The notes beneath the pieces were generated by a model that saw only the letters and a list, made by a program, of their open reading frames with translations, was not told where the DNA came from and did no database searches. Below, in pieces: positions 46,454-58,892 of a stretch of DNA of 64,000 nt. Position 1 is the stretch's first letter. Each line of letters opens with the position of its first letter. This stretch comes from Diadema setosum (taxonomy: Eukaryota; Echinodermata; Echinoidea; Diadematoida; Diadematidae), in assembly GCA_033980235.1 (NCBI GenBank), contig CM067070.1, positions 565,001 to 629,000 on the forward strand, in the 5' to 3' direction. Made by a program: the position numbers and the translations under genes.

Positions 46454-47019
46454 CTGAATATATTCATCATAAAATTGTCTTCTTGATCCTACAATACAAG
46501 TGGCTAAAATGGCAGACATGAACCACAATCCAAGTCGAACATAAAATTTCTGTCTTCAAGTATGCACCAAATTAAGCACAGATCTATAAAGATGACTGTA
46601 ATTTGTAAAGAATCAATTATCAGTCAATTATCTTTTTACATCTTCATCCTTCAGACCTAAATGAGTGATCTGATTTTATCTGTAGCAATGCAGACAAACA
46701 GTGAAAGCTTTCCATACAAAGATGTTGCTAATCCTACGTCCACAAGCCAGACAAGCATCTTGCATATTTGGATTTACTGCAAACAAGTGTTTATCTTGAA
46801 GGACCTGGAAGGAACATAATTATGCTGTTACAGCAGTTTGACAAGAAGTTACATCTTCTTTACACAATATTTCTTTTGTTTTTTGTTTTTTTGGATGTCG
46901 TTCAATGTAATATACTGTGTGGTATTTTGAGGGTGTACTGCACTTTGTAATATTTCAAACTTTGTCCACATGTACACTCTAAGTACACTTTGATGTTTTT
47001 CTTTGTTACTTGTTACTAG
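46454..47019. other. Non-coding interval after the LINE
   Basis: No supported gene. A possible acceptor TTTATCTGTAG at about 46685 precedes a short open stretch without recognisable domain. Confidence 0.4.
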
Positions 47020-47184
47020 AAATATGACAGAGCCTTTCTAATCAGCGACAGGTTGGATGAGATACTCCTCAAAGCCTTGACTGTTACTGTTGGCAACAAG
47101 GCAGAGAGGTGGGAGAAACTGACCATGGAAATCTACAAGACTCAGTCAATTGATAACATTGCTGGACAGAGAGATAGATCATAA
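47020..47184 (+). CDS. Candidate terminal exon of an unidentified gene
   Basis: A strong acceptor (TTTGTTACTTGTTACTAG) is followed by 54 codons and a TAA. The peptide starts KYDRAFLISDRLDEILLKAL and later has ERWEKLTMEIYKTQS; it has balanced composition and helical character, unlike surrounding translations. Upstream exons, if any, would lie left of the LINE. The family is not recognised. It would be convergent with FDXACB1. Confidence 0.4.
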   Translation, partial: KYDRAFLISDRLDEILLKALTVTVGNKAERWEKLTMEIYKTQSIDNIAGQRDRS

Positions 47185-47268
47185 AAAAAGAATAAAAAAT
47201 CAAGAAGGCTGAGGACATGAGCACCAATATGACAAGAGATAACTAGAAATATCACTGAAGGTGATTAA

Positions 47269-48521
47269 TACCCCCGCCCTGTGACAGTCTTACCCAAGGA
47301 ATGATCTTTCCTTGATCTTCTGCCATTTAAATGCCGTTATCATGGCAACGCAGCTTCCGACACGTCCGAAAAATATGTCTTGCACATCTTCCCACCAAGA
47401 CTATTGTGTGTGCCACATTTCATAAGCTTTTGTCAAAAACTGAGGAAGTAGTTCAATCCACAAGATCTTTCCTTGATCTTCCGCCATTAATATGCCGTTA
47501 CCATGGCAATGCAGCTTCCGACACATCCAAAAAATATGTCTTGCACATCTTCCCACCAAGACCAATGTGTGTGCCACATTTCATGAGCTTCAGTCGAATA
47601 CAGAGGAAGTAGTTCAATCTGCAAGATCTTTCCTTGATCTTCTGCCATTTATATGCCGTTACCATGGCAACGCAGCTTCCGACACGTCCGAAAAATATGT
47701 CTTCCACATCTTCCCACCAAGATCAAGGTGTGTGCCACATTTCATAAGCTTTGGTCAAAAAACTGAGGAAGTAGTTAAATCTGCAAGATCTTTCCTTGAT
47801 CTTCTGCCATTAATATGCCGTTACCATGGCAACGTACTTTCGGGTACTGTCAAAAAATGCGTCTTGCACATCTACAACCAAAGGCACACATCTGTACCAA
47901 GTTTCATGGAAATTGGGCAAAAACTGAGGAAGTAGTTTGCAACACAAAATTTTCCATCATTTTGGCTCATAATATGTGAGCTGTTACCATGGCAACATAC
48001 TTTTTGTCACTGTCAAGAAATGTGTCATGCTGACCTATATCCTAAGACAAACATTCAATATGAATTCCATGAGAATTGGAAGAACAATGATGAAGCAGTT
48101 TTGCCATGAAGCATTTTGCCCTATATTTTACCAATAACATGCCGTTACCATGGCAACGCACTTTTTGCCACTGCGGAAATATGTGTCTTGCACATTAACA
48201 TATTCAGATGAACATCTGTACCTAATTTCATAAAAATTGATCAAAAACTGTGGGAGGAGTTCACGACGCAAGATTTGTACCCATTTTTGCCCATAATATG
48301 CCGTTACCATGGCAACATACTTTTGGGTACTGTCAAAAAATACGTCTTGCACATCTACAACCCAAGGCACACATCTGTGCCAAGTTTAATGGGAATCGGT
48401 TGAAAACTGAGGAAGTAGTTCGCGACGCAAGATTTGCAACGGACCGACCGCCCGACCGCCCGACCGCCCGACCATCCGCTGATTCCGATATACCCCCTTC
48501 AAACTTCGTTTGGCGGGGGTA
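47269..48521 (+). mobile_element. Tandem-repeat element with seven X-box palindromes
   Basis: Begins TACCCCCGCC and ends GGCGGGGGTA. Seven units about 161 bp long each hold GTTACCATGGCAAC or a one-base variant, at 47336, 47497, 47658, 47820, 47983, 48144 and 48303. Other shared parts are AARWATGTCTTGCACAT, a GAGGAAGTAGTT-like block and CAAGAT. It finishes with a (GACCGCCC)n tract and a hairpin (TATACCCCC...GGGGGTATA). Probably a non-autonomous transposon with central tandem repeats. Confidence 0.75.
47336..48316. promoter_or_regulatory. Seven RFX X-box-like palindromes at ~161-bp spacing
   Basis: Five of seven are the perfect 14-bp palindrome GTTACCATGGCAAC, matching the RFX consensus GTNRCC-N0-3-RGYAAC. 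The first (GTTATC...) and second (...CAAT) differ by one base. Sequence match only; no evidence that RFX binds here. Confidence 0.5.
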
Positions 48522-48586
48522 TAATAATGTAAGCCGCTATAAAGTCAGTAATTAAGAATGAAATGCAAGCCCAATAACCTTCCTAA

Positions 48587-48763
48587 TCCTATCAACATTG
48601 CCGTCATCAATCTTTATGGCCTTATTTTCAAGCGCTAAGTCAAGAAGACATTTTGGCTCACTGTTTCCGATGGGAAGTACTCAACACTATGTTAGGAGAT
48701 GTCCTAAACAAGGAAACGGCAGCGGACGGAAAAGGTTCCTTTGCAACTACAGTGTACCAGTAA
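48587..48763 (+). other. Weak open frame, possible exon remnant
   Basis: 58 codons open to a TAA, containing QALSQEDILAHCFRWEVLNT and GDVLNKETAADGKGSF. The residue composition looks protein-like but no acceptor, start or family is convincing. Confidence 0.2.
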
Positions 48764-49236
48764 TAGATGCTTGCAAATCCAAGAAAAAATCAAAGGGTGG
48801 GAAGTTTAGCAGGTGAAAGGTGCAGTACAAACACCTTGTACTCATAAAGAGAGTCACATCTGTTTAACATTCTCTATTACTCTTTTGCTGTTACTTTTAC
48901 CATTACTTTTTGATCTGCAAAAAGGCAAAACTTTTGAACAGATTGCCCTGATTTTCTGCAAACTTTGCTGATGTGTTCTGCACACTTTACTGCATTTACT
49001 CAATTGACAAATAAATTTGAGATGAATTCCCATCAGTCTACTACGAACAAATTCATTGAATTTGATGCTTGTCCTTTTGACACTTGAAAAATGTAATGCA
49101 AAACTGTCTTCCATCAATGCTGCAAGGTGTAACAGCATGAAGTATAAATGAAGCATTCCCTGCACACTTAAGTATTTTGAACTTACTCAGCAAATAGTTT
49201 TCGATGTGTAATGTATGGTTAGTTATATTCTGCATC

Positions 49237-52200
49237 TCATCTAGCCTCAACACCCAACCACTTATTGATGGCCCTCCTAACATCGAGTTGCAGCTGGGTA
49301 GCCAGCTCTTTGCTGAGTGCACGATCACAAGACTGGTAGATGAGTCTATATGTATAGCTGACCTTTCTGTTTACATACTGATTAAGAAAATTCACCTCCC
49401 GCACGAGGTCAAAGGTTACTGATCTCACTACTGAGCAAAAGAGGAGTTCATCAAAGGATTGGTCCAGAAGCCAAAAGCTGACATCATGGGAAAATGTTGG
49501 GGCATGAATACTGTATCTAAATGTTGGCGCTTTTGTCTGAACTGGTGACAAATTCCCATCCTTGCTTGTTGCAGGGTTACCACATTCATGCAAACTCATT
49601 TGAAAATGATTCAATATTCTGTCATCCGCAGACCAAAGCAGCCTAATGTCATCGATATCAGATCTTAACATGGCAATGGTGTCCAAGTAGAGGACACAAA
49701 AATGCATATCCCCTTTCAGAGTGTGGAATGTCCCAAAATGCCCAACAGGCACTGTACTTCCATAGCATTGATTCGACCCTACTATTTGGATCATAAGGGT
49801 GGATTCCTTTGGTAATGAACTGTTCTCATCACCACTGGGTGCAGTGCTGTGGTTGAGTACTTCCCCTTTCTCAGCAAGTAGACCAGACACCATGGTGTAC
49901 ACACTGTCCCATGATGGAGCCTTCCCAGAGCATGGTGGGTAAAGCAAGAGACACTGATGCATTATGGGATAGGAAACAGAGTTTATGACACACCTCTTGA
50001 AGACACGCCCAAAGGACACCATAGGTGTGTCAAACTCTTCTGTTGGCAATGTTTGATTCTGACTCAAGCAAGCTACTAAGCTAGGTCTTAGAATGTGATC
50101 CAATCTCTGCTGCTGTAAACCATACTCAAGGTATCCACACTGTCCTGCTGAACGAGCCTGGGGATTCCCCTCTTTGTAATCGCTGCAGGGACTGTCTCTA
50201 TCCATTCCACTCTCGGTACCATGAGTCCTGAGCTGGTACAATTCACTCGGTTTGAAGGAAGAGGGAAAAGGCAGATCTTTGATGTTCAACACTAGAGGGA
50301 GCTCTTCAGATTCCATGCTATGCAGTGCTGGATGTATTGCTTCCATAGACTGTCGTATGTGATCAGCAACTTCATTGATTGGGTGATGTTTGGTTTGGAG
50401 AAGGTCCCTGAAATACAATTCAACATGACAAGATGTAGAATTAGATATTTGTAAGAATATCCAGAAAATTCAGAATATTCTATATTTTGTGATAGGATAA
50501 TGCGGTGAAGGTCAGATGAGGTCATTGACAGTGTTTATGCAGGGCTCCACACTAACTTTTATTTTTGGTGGCCCAAAGGAAACATCCGACCTTTTTTGGT
50601 GGCCCGATCAGGCCACCACATTCTCCATTTCTGAAATTTTGGTGATCCGACATGCGTTTTTGGTGGCCCCGGGCCACCGTTAGTGTCAAGCCCTGGTTTA
50701 TGACATCTTCTTCCACTTCTGTAAATGATGACACTGCAATACGTAAATGAGAGCTACAGGTCGCTGTCACAACAAAATCATCTTAGTGTAACATACTTTC
50801 AAATTTGTACTGCCAAATGATTATTTTAATGTCTCTTTTTGTCCATCCCCAAACTTCTGTAAGAATGTGTTGTGCACAATGGTCACAAAATGACAGTTTT
50901 CTGCAAGAGACAGCAAGCCTACGCCTATTTAAACCTTAATAATCTGCAAATAATAATGGGCTGCAACTTTTTGACATGTTCAGGATTTACTAAGAACATA
51001 TGGCAGGGGGATCATGGGTGAATGGTTACCCCCAGCCTCTGCAGCGTCTGAACAACATGCCAACATACAAAAAATGCATAATCGACATAAAATGGACAGT
51101 ACCAGCAGTACACCTTACAGTACATAACATGACAAATAGTACATGAAGAAATAGCTATGATGTCGATGCATCAAAAATTTGCAAAGGAAAAAGGCCTCAC
51201 TGAAAGGTATCCTGATTACCTGGTAAGTGGCAGTAACTTTACATGGGTCATGGGATTTTCACTTTGGTTAGCATAGAGTGGCAGACCATTTATGCTAAGC
51301 TTGCATTGCCCTGCGCTGTGCCTATGTTGGCCTACATAATTATATGCCGAGGAATGCGAAGAGGCATGTGAGATGAACACACAAAATAAGATGTGTCTAT
51401 AATATTTCATCATACAATTTCATCACAAAGCACAGGACGCAAAAAGTACAATTTATACAAAATCTATGCAACACTATGGAACTCTACAGCAATGCCTACA
51501 GAATAGTAGTACTAGTACACTAGATCTAAAATTTCACCCCACTCTTCTTCTTATCATTCTTGCAATACCTTCCTTCCATCATATTTTTTCTCTCTTTTTT
51601 TTGCCCCCCCCCCCCCCCATAAGTATGCAACATCTTCTGCTATAATGGGTATGTTGCACTACACAATTCCATGCAGGTCAAGACTGTGAAGTTCCTTTGA
51701 AAGTCTGCAGGAGTGATTTCTGTAGAGCAAATGCTGATACAAGTCCTATCTATTATTGATGGCTCAGGGGAACCAGACTTTAAAAGAGAAGGAGAAAAGA
51801 CTGACCGGTCAATTGACCAGCAAAGGTCGTCTGGACAGATGAACTTAACAAGCTCCTTTGACACAGGATCTGGTGCAGTGAGTAGCTTGACCGGTTGAGG
51901 TGACCCCAATGTATGCGGCACGGTGGCAATGCTCCTCTCAAAGACATGGGTCACGGCATTGCGGGTCACAAACTGCTTTGATTGGCTCCTAGTCATAAAA
52001 AAAAATGAAATTTAGGTTCATCACTCAGTGAAGCATTCTTCTGCAGCCTACATATGCCATATCTCATTATGATTATCAATGCAAAAATTTTGTGATGGAG
52101 AACAGTTTCCTTCATATCAGTGGAATACATCTCTTGCATAACATAACAAAATAAATCTATGAAACAGGACATTTGGGGCAAAGAATTACATGCAAGCCAT

Positions 52201-54663
52201 CCATTTCAGAGAGTTTTACTTGTTTATGATTTTGTCAAAGAGAGGAGTTTATGCCTGGCCCACAAATTATTCACATTTTACATTAGTTTGTTCAGTCCAT
52301 GACAAGTGACATTTTTCATACGTCGTTTGATTATCAAACCACTTTGACTATTAAAACATTTTAGGATGAAACAAACTAAAACAAAAAGTGCGGTTTCATT
52401 TCCTGTATCATTGTAGTTTGCAAAGATTCCGGATGATCAAATTTTTCAAGATGAGCCATTTCCCTTTGTTACCTGTAGCCTGTACAGGTGTAATCCAGGT
52501 AGTCCTCTGAATTAAACGCGATTGTCTTGGTCAAGATGAAAGACCCACACGCTGCCATGGCAACCACCTGCCAAGAGTCATTCCATTTCCTCTGAGGGGT
52601 GTCAGCACCCGTCCCTCCTTGGCCATTACATAGAGTGACAAGAATTCGACCATCTGGTGACAAAATCCTGGGGGAGCTGGGGAGGGGGGATGCGGAAAAA
52701 ACAGTAGAAATAATACAAAAGGTTGCATATTTATGAATACTCACAGTATAAATCTATACCAAACAGAAAGGTTACCATTATAGAGGTTCAATTCTTGGTA
52801 TCAGAGATGAAATGTGTCATTACTGATTATTGGTTCTCAAAATTTCAAAACTGATTTTGAAACTGCAATTCCTGTATGATGGCTGTATCACACGTGTTTG
52901 TATACTTGTGTGTGTTCAATGTCTTCATCATTGACGAACATTATTGGATTTTCCCCCACTCAGTTGAAAGATATTTTATTGCTTGCTTTTCATTGTGTTT
53001 ACAGTTCTGCTCCAGGTTACACTATTTCTCTAATTCAAAGTCAGAGAAGATTGTTGTGATTATCTGCATCTGGTTCCTTTGTTCTCCCTAAAGTCACTTA
53101 ATTATGGGGAGAAAGATCTTTTACTTCAACCTACCACAAACTTTGGAATAGCCTAACTGACAACATCAAAGCGTTTATGACATGTGACCCCTTAAACACA
53201 CACACACACACACACACACAAAGTGGATAAACTCTTCTGACTGCTTTTTATATTACATTCTGCGGGAGCTCTGCACAGAATTGATTTGATGCAATGTACG
53301 TTATATTATTACCTTTATTATTATCTCTTTTCTTGCCTTTTTCCTAGCTGCCCTGCCTGAGATATTCTTCATACAGAGTGAGATCTGATCCTCTGTGTCT
53401 CTTTCCAAGTCTTACTGGATCAGTACAGGGGATGGCTTGTCTCTGATCAGTGGGAATCAGTGGGAACGCTGGGGATGATTGTTCCAATCCTTGTGGGATT
53501 CATTTAAGAGTACATTATATATAATCTATTGTTGTGTGAAAATTATTTGCTTCAGAATGGTCTCATATTCAAGTAATGTGCAGTTTAATGTTTCCAGGTT
53601 AGCATGCCTGTACAGTGACGGGGTATTAAACTGCATGTTACTTGAATATAAGACCATTCTGAAGCAAATAATTTTCACACAACAATAGATATATGTATAA
53701 TGTACTCTTAAATGACTCCCACAAGGCTTGGAACAATCATCCCACAGCATTCCCACTGATTCCCACTGGTCAGTTACTAGCCATCCCCTTAATGTATAAA
53801 GGGGATCTGTACAAATATGGTAGGCCTATATATCTTCAAATTGTATTTATGATGACTTGCTTGTGATTTGTGATTATATCTCTGTTTAATGTCTTGTGTT
53901 TGTAATTGACTTAAAACATTAGGAATTTCTAAAATAGACTAGAAAGATTAAAATCAAGTGAAATACAAACCACACAAAGAACTGCTTGAGGAGATCCCTG
54001 TTCCTGCCAATGTTTCCCTTTCCTCCGACATGTGGAAAATTAAAGACGACTGCATCAAAGAGGATGCCATCAAGAGATTTACTCTGGTCCAGCTTCGTTG
54101 CATCCACTTCAAAGAGAACTTGAACGTCTGACAGACATGTAAAACATAAAAATTTCATGATTTATTATTCAGTTGCGTTTCATATTCATGGACGGAAAAT
54201 TTGGGAAAAACAATTTCAGACCATGCAAATAAGTGTTTGCAAAAATTGTCAAGAATGTTCATTCCTGAAAATCTTGACATTTAGAATGACTCATGCAGAA
54301 AATAGCACATTTTGGAAATCTTCACTGCTAACCATACAGTATCAGACTTCTTTGAAAAAAAAAACAACAACGAGAAAACCTTGTACTTTGACTGTCAAGA
54401 GTGTCATCTGTCATTGTTAGATGAAAGAAAAATAAAGGAAAAATAAATGGTCAGTCTTTACAGGCCCTACCAGCCTCTTTAAGAATCTGGATGTTTCTCT
54501 CGATGAGCGGGTCATCCTTGGCAATTCTATCCAGACTCTGAAGGCAGGAGGTTACCATGGCGACTGTCTCTGGAAGCATCCTCCGCAGGGAAGTGGAAAA
54601 GGAGAAGTTGGCCTCTCCAAGGAGGAGGATGGACTGACAACTTGACAAGAGATCGTGCATCAT
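49237..54663 (-). CDS. FDXACB1: Ferredoxin-fold anticodon-binding domain-containing protein 1 (five exons)
   Basis: Exons: 54663-54471, 54127-53971, 52676-52473, 51988-51665, 50407-49237. Summed CDS is 2049 nt (682 aa plus stop) with all phases matching; human FDXACB1 is about 624 aa. Residues 12-22 ILLLGEANFSF and 93-100 FNFPHVGG, then ILVTLCNGQGG, identify a BMT5-like (DUF2431) Rossmann domain, the family of the yeast 25S rRNA uridine-N3 methyltransferase. A low-complexity linker follows. Near residue 535, LDTIAMLRSDIDDIRLLWS resembles the PheRS catalytic core end. The last ~95 residues (RYSIHAPTFSHDVSFW...SYTYRLIYQS...) are an FDX-ACB domain. Activity of the protein is not established. The exon 3 acceptor (52676, alternative 52667) and the exon 4 donor (GAATT|GTGTAG) are the least certain. 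An acceptor-like CTCACTAATTAG four bases before the ATG suggests a 5' UTR exon upstream. Confidence 0.9.
50540..50695. mobile_element. hAT-like MITE in FDXACB1 intron 4
   Basis: 156 bp with ends CAGGGCTCCACACTAAC / GTTAGTGTCAAGCCCTG and GTTTATG duplicated on both sides (50533-50539, 50696-50702), close to the 8-bp duplication typical of hAT elements. Confidence 0.8.
53427..53791. mobile_element. Foldback MITE, copy 2, in FDXACB1 intron 2
   Basis: Same family as 24856-25218: arms start AGGGGATGGCTTGTCTCTG and hold TGATTGTTCCAATCC and CTATTGTTGTGTGAAAAT. The two arms are more diverged than in copy 1. Confidence 0.82.
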
Positions 54664-56034
54664 CTTCCTAATTAGTGAGAATAAAAAGGAAAAGAAATAG
54701 AAGATAGATCACCCCAATACACCCAGATATTTTTTGTCTCTGTCTGGGCACTAGGTAAAGATGCCGTGCGACACTTGTGTACAGCAACAGGGCTGTGTCT
54801 ATATGGGATGACTAACTTACTAACAACAGCAACAACTATTGTTTGGTACTTTGGAACAAATTCATGGTCATGGATATGGCTGTTCACTGACACTGCCACT
54901 GGTGTTGTTGACAGGAAGTGTGGAGGCAGACACTACACGTATATTATTATGTCGGCAATGCAACGCAATACCAATGCCAATGGTAGAGACTGCTGTTGCA
55001 CTTGGAAGTTGTAGACTACAATACACTACCCATCCAGCAGTCTAGGTACGTAGTTGTAAATCAATTAGAAGAGCATGAAGAGAATGGGAGTTGTTCATCA
55101 ATGTTACTTTGATTGTTAGTTGTCACCGGCCACGATCCGATCCGGATAAGATACAAAAACAAACTGTTTTACGACCTCTTAAGTAGAAGAGATATAACTA
55201 GTCTTAATATTCTTTTAATACATGTAAATCTCATACGGTATAGCTTCCTTGGAGCTGCGAATGGGATTACTGCAACAAGTAACAAGTAATACAAATGCTG
55301 TTGCAGCTGCATTGCATTGCCAATGTTGCCAATATTGTTAGTATGAATGCAGATCTTTTTTTCCAGCGCGGAATCGAAGATGTGGGACTATGCCAGTATC
55401 TTCCGAACACCCGCAGTCTGCGGCTCTAATGTATAGATTCGTTGTATAATGACAAGGGCAAAATTACCTCGATCCTTGTTTCGTCCACAATATTACGGAG
55501 TGCACACATGAGTGGTTTAGAAATCCGTAAGAATTTAAGTATTTTGGGCGATCACGATCCGAGGCAGAAGCAGAAAACGAAACCTCTTTGCGTGAATGAA
55601 ATACATAAATACATTATAGCTTGCTGCCCTCAACGTTTGTATTACTAAACATTGGTATTCTCAACCTTTCCTGCTGAAGTTTCAGCCAAATCCGTTCACA
55701 ACTTTTTGAGTTATTTTGCACACCGACAAACCAACGGTAACGAAAACATAACCTCCTCCTTTGGCGGAGGTAAAAATAATTGCTGCATTTTACAGAGTGA
55801 CGGTGCAAAACTGTGCACAATTTCAGAAAATGCTTTATGACATCATTTTGCAAATAGTACATGTATGCAAAATTTCGTCATAGGAGTGACGTCAATAGAA
55901 CTTTAATTGAATAGTACTTTATGGAGTGTCAAACATGCCAACACTCAGAGCTCAAAATACCCATATAATCATTTGAAGCTCTTTCAACCAATCATTAGAG
56001 GATATGATCCAAAATTTAGGCCTAATATGAGGTT

Positions 56035-56035
<1 letters not shown>
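54664..56035. other. Upstream flank of FDXACB1, no clear gene
   Basis: Should contain the promoter and 5' UTR exon of FDXACB1, but no promoter motif can be pinned down by eye. About 55640-55780 looks like the end of another repeat element (see separate entry). Short plus-strand frames show no domain. Confidence 0.4.
55640..55780 (+). repeat. 3' end of a tandem-repeat-type element (hairpin GGCGGAGGT)
   Basis: Ends with CGGTAACGAAAACATAACC and a CCTCCTCCTTTGGCGGAGG hairpin at about 55758-55777. Same general end design as the elements finishing at 38030 and 48521, but with a single unit and different sequence. Confidence 0.4.

Positions 56036-56063
<28 letters not shown>
56036..56063. repeat. 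(GT)n microsatellite, left side of LINE insertion
   Basis: Uninterrupted GT repeats directly before the first LINE base. (GT)n continues at 58868-58892, directly after the LINE poly(A). Confidence 0.85.
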
Positions 56064-56065
<2 letters not shown>

Positions 56066-58867
56066 ATTTTATCAAAAATATTAGCTAAAAGGATTCAAAA
56101 GGTGTTACCGGAAATTATTCATCATGATCAAGTAGGCTATATGAAAAAACAGAAATATCGGAGAAGCTGTAAGAATAATAGATGACATTCTTTTTCATGC
56201 ATTGGAACATCCTTGCGGTTATCTAGTTTGCGGTGGACTTTGAGAAAGCATTTGATTCGGTAGCGCATATCTTTTTATTTAAAATTCTGCAATTATTTGG
56301 TTTCGGGAATTCATTTCAATTTTGGGTTAAAGTCTTGTACACGGATATCAGTAGCTGTGTTATGAACGGTGGAAACTCAACGGGGTACTTTAATATCAAA
56401 CGGGGTGTGAGGCAGGGTGATCCTCTGTCTCCATATATATTTTTATTAGCTATGGAAACTTTAGCTGGAGCTATTAGAAAAGATAAGGATATTAATGGAA
56501 TTAGATTTGGTCAAAATGAAATAAAACAAATTTTATACGCGGATGATATTTCTTTGTTTGTGAAAGATGAGGGTTCAATTAAAAGGTTACAATTTTTATT
56601 TGATGAATTTGGGAAAATAAGTGGTCTCAAAATAAATAAAGGGAAGACTAATTTCTTATGGCTTGGGGAGGAAAAAGATAGGCCAAATATTCATTTGTTT
56701 GGGAATTTTGTTCAAGAAATCAAAATATTAGGAATTTGTTTTTCCTTAGATGTTAAGGCAAAAGAGAATTCAAATTTTAAAGAAATATTAAGTAAGATAA
56801 AAAGTCTTCTAGGATGGTGGAAAGAAAGAGATTTAACACTTATGGGAAAAATACATCTTATGAAAACATTCGCCTTGTCAAAATTAAATTATGTAGCATC
56901 ACTTATTGTTGTTCCTCAGTGGGTATTTTCAGAAGTCGAAAAAATTACCTTTGATTTCTTATGGCATGGCAAAGACCGTATAAAGAGAAATATTATGTAT
57001 CAAGATTATGAGTTTGGGGGTTTAAGAATGACGAACTTTCGGTTATTTGTTAAGGCACAACGTATTATGTGGCTAAAACGCCTTCTATATGGAGAAAAAG
57101 AAGTTGGGTGGAAATTATTTTTTGACTTCTGTTTTAGTACTGTAGGAGGTAGATTCCTGTTTATGTGTGACTTTGATTCATCTATTATGACAGATAATGT
57201 ACCACCTTTTTATTCGGAAATATTGAAGGTTTGGCTCGATATCTATAAATATAGACAATTGGAAAATGAGGTTGTAAATCCAATAATATTTAATAATAGG
57301 AGTGTACGCATAGCAGGTAGGATGTTTTTTCATAGAGATTTATTTGATGCAGGAATAATTACAATACAAGATATATTAGATAACGGTCATTTGAGATCTC
57401 AGTCACATTTTCAAAGCTTGGGTCTTGGTTTTAAGGTAGAAGAATTGCTTAAACTGAATGATATATTTAATGCTATACCCCAGAAATGGAAGGACTCTAC
57501 GAGAGCAGGTACACTTCAGCAAGTTGATTCCACGAACTTTGACTTAAAATTGATTTTTTTCTGGTCAGAGAGTAAATTTGCAAGTTTTAAAATCGAGAAA
57601 AATATATGAGGCTATGGTGGAAGATTTACAGTCATCTTATGTTTTACAAATCAAAGATGACCACAGTAGCTATGATTATACAAACAAAGAAATAAAAGAT
57701 CTTTTTATTAAACCGAGTAAGTGTACATTGATAAGAAAATATAGAGAATTTCAATTTATGATGTTACATGGTGTAGTTTACACTAAGGAGCGTTTAATGA
57801 AGTTTGGTTTTGTAACAGACAGCCTTTGTTCCTTCTGCCAACATGAGCCTGAAACTTATCTGCATTTATTTTTACACTGTGTTAAAGTGAAACCGTTATG
57901 GGAATTCATAATTAATTATTTTGATATAAATGAGTTAAGGAATATGGATTGGAGAGATATATTTGGGGGAATCTCTGGTTATTCAAATAGATCAAAATGT
58001 GTAAATACTTTGATTATCTTAACAAAATACATCATTTTTAAATCTAGAACGGGAAATAAGTTACCCACTGGAGAAAAGATGCAAAAGATTATTGTTGAAT
58101 TAATAAATGAGGAAAAAATCCTTGCGACCAAGGCTGGGAAGCTACATGTACATTTACAAAAATGGGAATATTTTGAGACTTCGTTGAATAAACCAGTCTG
58201 AAGCTACGTGCAACGTGTGTGACTTTTATGAAAATAGTAATGTTTCCATAGTATTCCACTCTTTCTTTTCTTCATTTTTTTCCTTTCCTTCATTCCTCCT
58301 CCTCTTCTTCTTCTTCTTCTTTTTTTTCTCTTGTGTTGTTTTGTATTTTCTCCCCCTCCTTTCCCATGCGTTCCTGTCAGCCTGTTGGCGGGCTGATTAT
58401 ATAACTATATTTACTATATTGTGATGTGTAGGCAAGAGCAGTTAACCAAATTAGGTGCATGTGTATGTGTGTGTGTGTATGGGTGTGTTTGTGTGTGTTT
58501 GTGTGTTGCATGTGTACAGATAGGGGTAGGGTTGATAAATAATATGGTTCCATTATTTATTACTGTATAATTTTGCTGCATAATTCATTTGGATTATTAA
58601 GATTAATGCTAGAAGAATTGAATTACCACTGTTAAATTTAAGCAATTTTTTTTGAGAGAATAGGGGGAAGTGACTGTATGTAAATTGATAATTGTTCATG
58701 AAAATGTAATTTTTGTTATGTCATTATGTACAGCAATAGCAAATTTGCTATTATGATCACAAATGTATATTTTCGTCATTTCAATTGTAGCAAATGAAAA
58801 TTGTTATTTTTTTTTTCCATTACTTTGAATGGAACAGAATAAACATCGTTGAAAAACAAAAAAAAAA
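56064..58867 (+). mobile_element. 5'-truncated Tx1/L1-like LINE in a (GT)n tract
   Basis: Begins inside the RT domain and ends with AATAAA-like GAATAAAC followed by poly(A). (GT)n lies on both sides, so the element sits in a dinucleotide repeat. Some Tx1-clade lineages are known to target microsatellites; whether this one does cannot be told from one copy. Confidence 0.85.
56067..58201 (+). pseudogene. Tx1/L1-like reverse transcriptase, truncated and frameshifted
   Basis: Fragments in order: ILAKRIQKVLPEIIHHDQVG, FEKAFDSV (about 56237), GVRQGDPLSP (about 56405), LYADD catalytic motif (about 56535), a W-x-K-R-D-L-T-L-M-G-K segment and, after a frameshift near 57595, a C-terminal C-x2-C-x8-H-x4-C knuckle (57827-57880). 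Frameshifts at about 56155, 56225 and 57595 and loss of the endonuclease make it inactive. Confidence 0.88.
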
Positions 58868-58892
58868 GTGTGTGAGTGTGTGTGTGTGTGCA

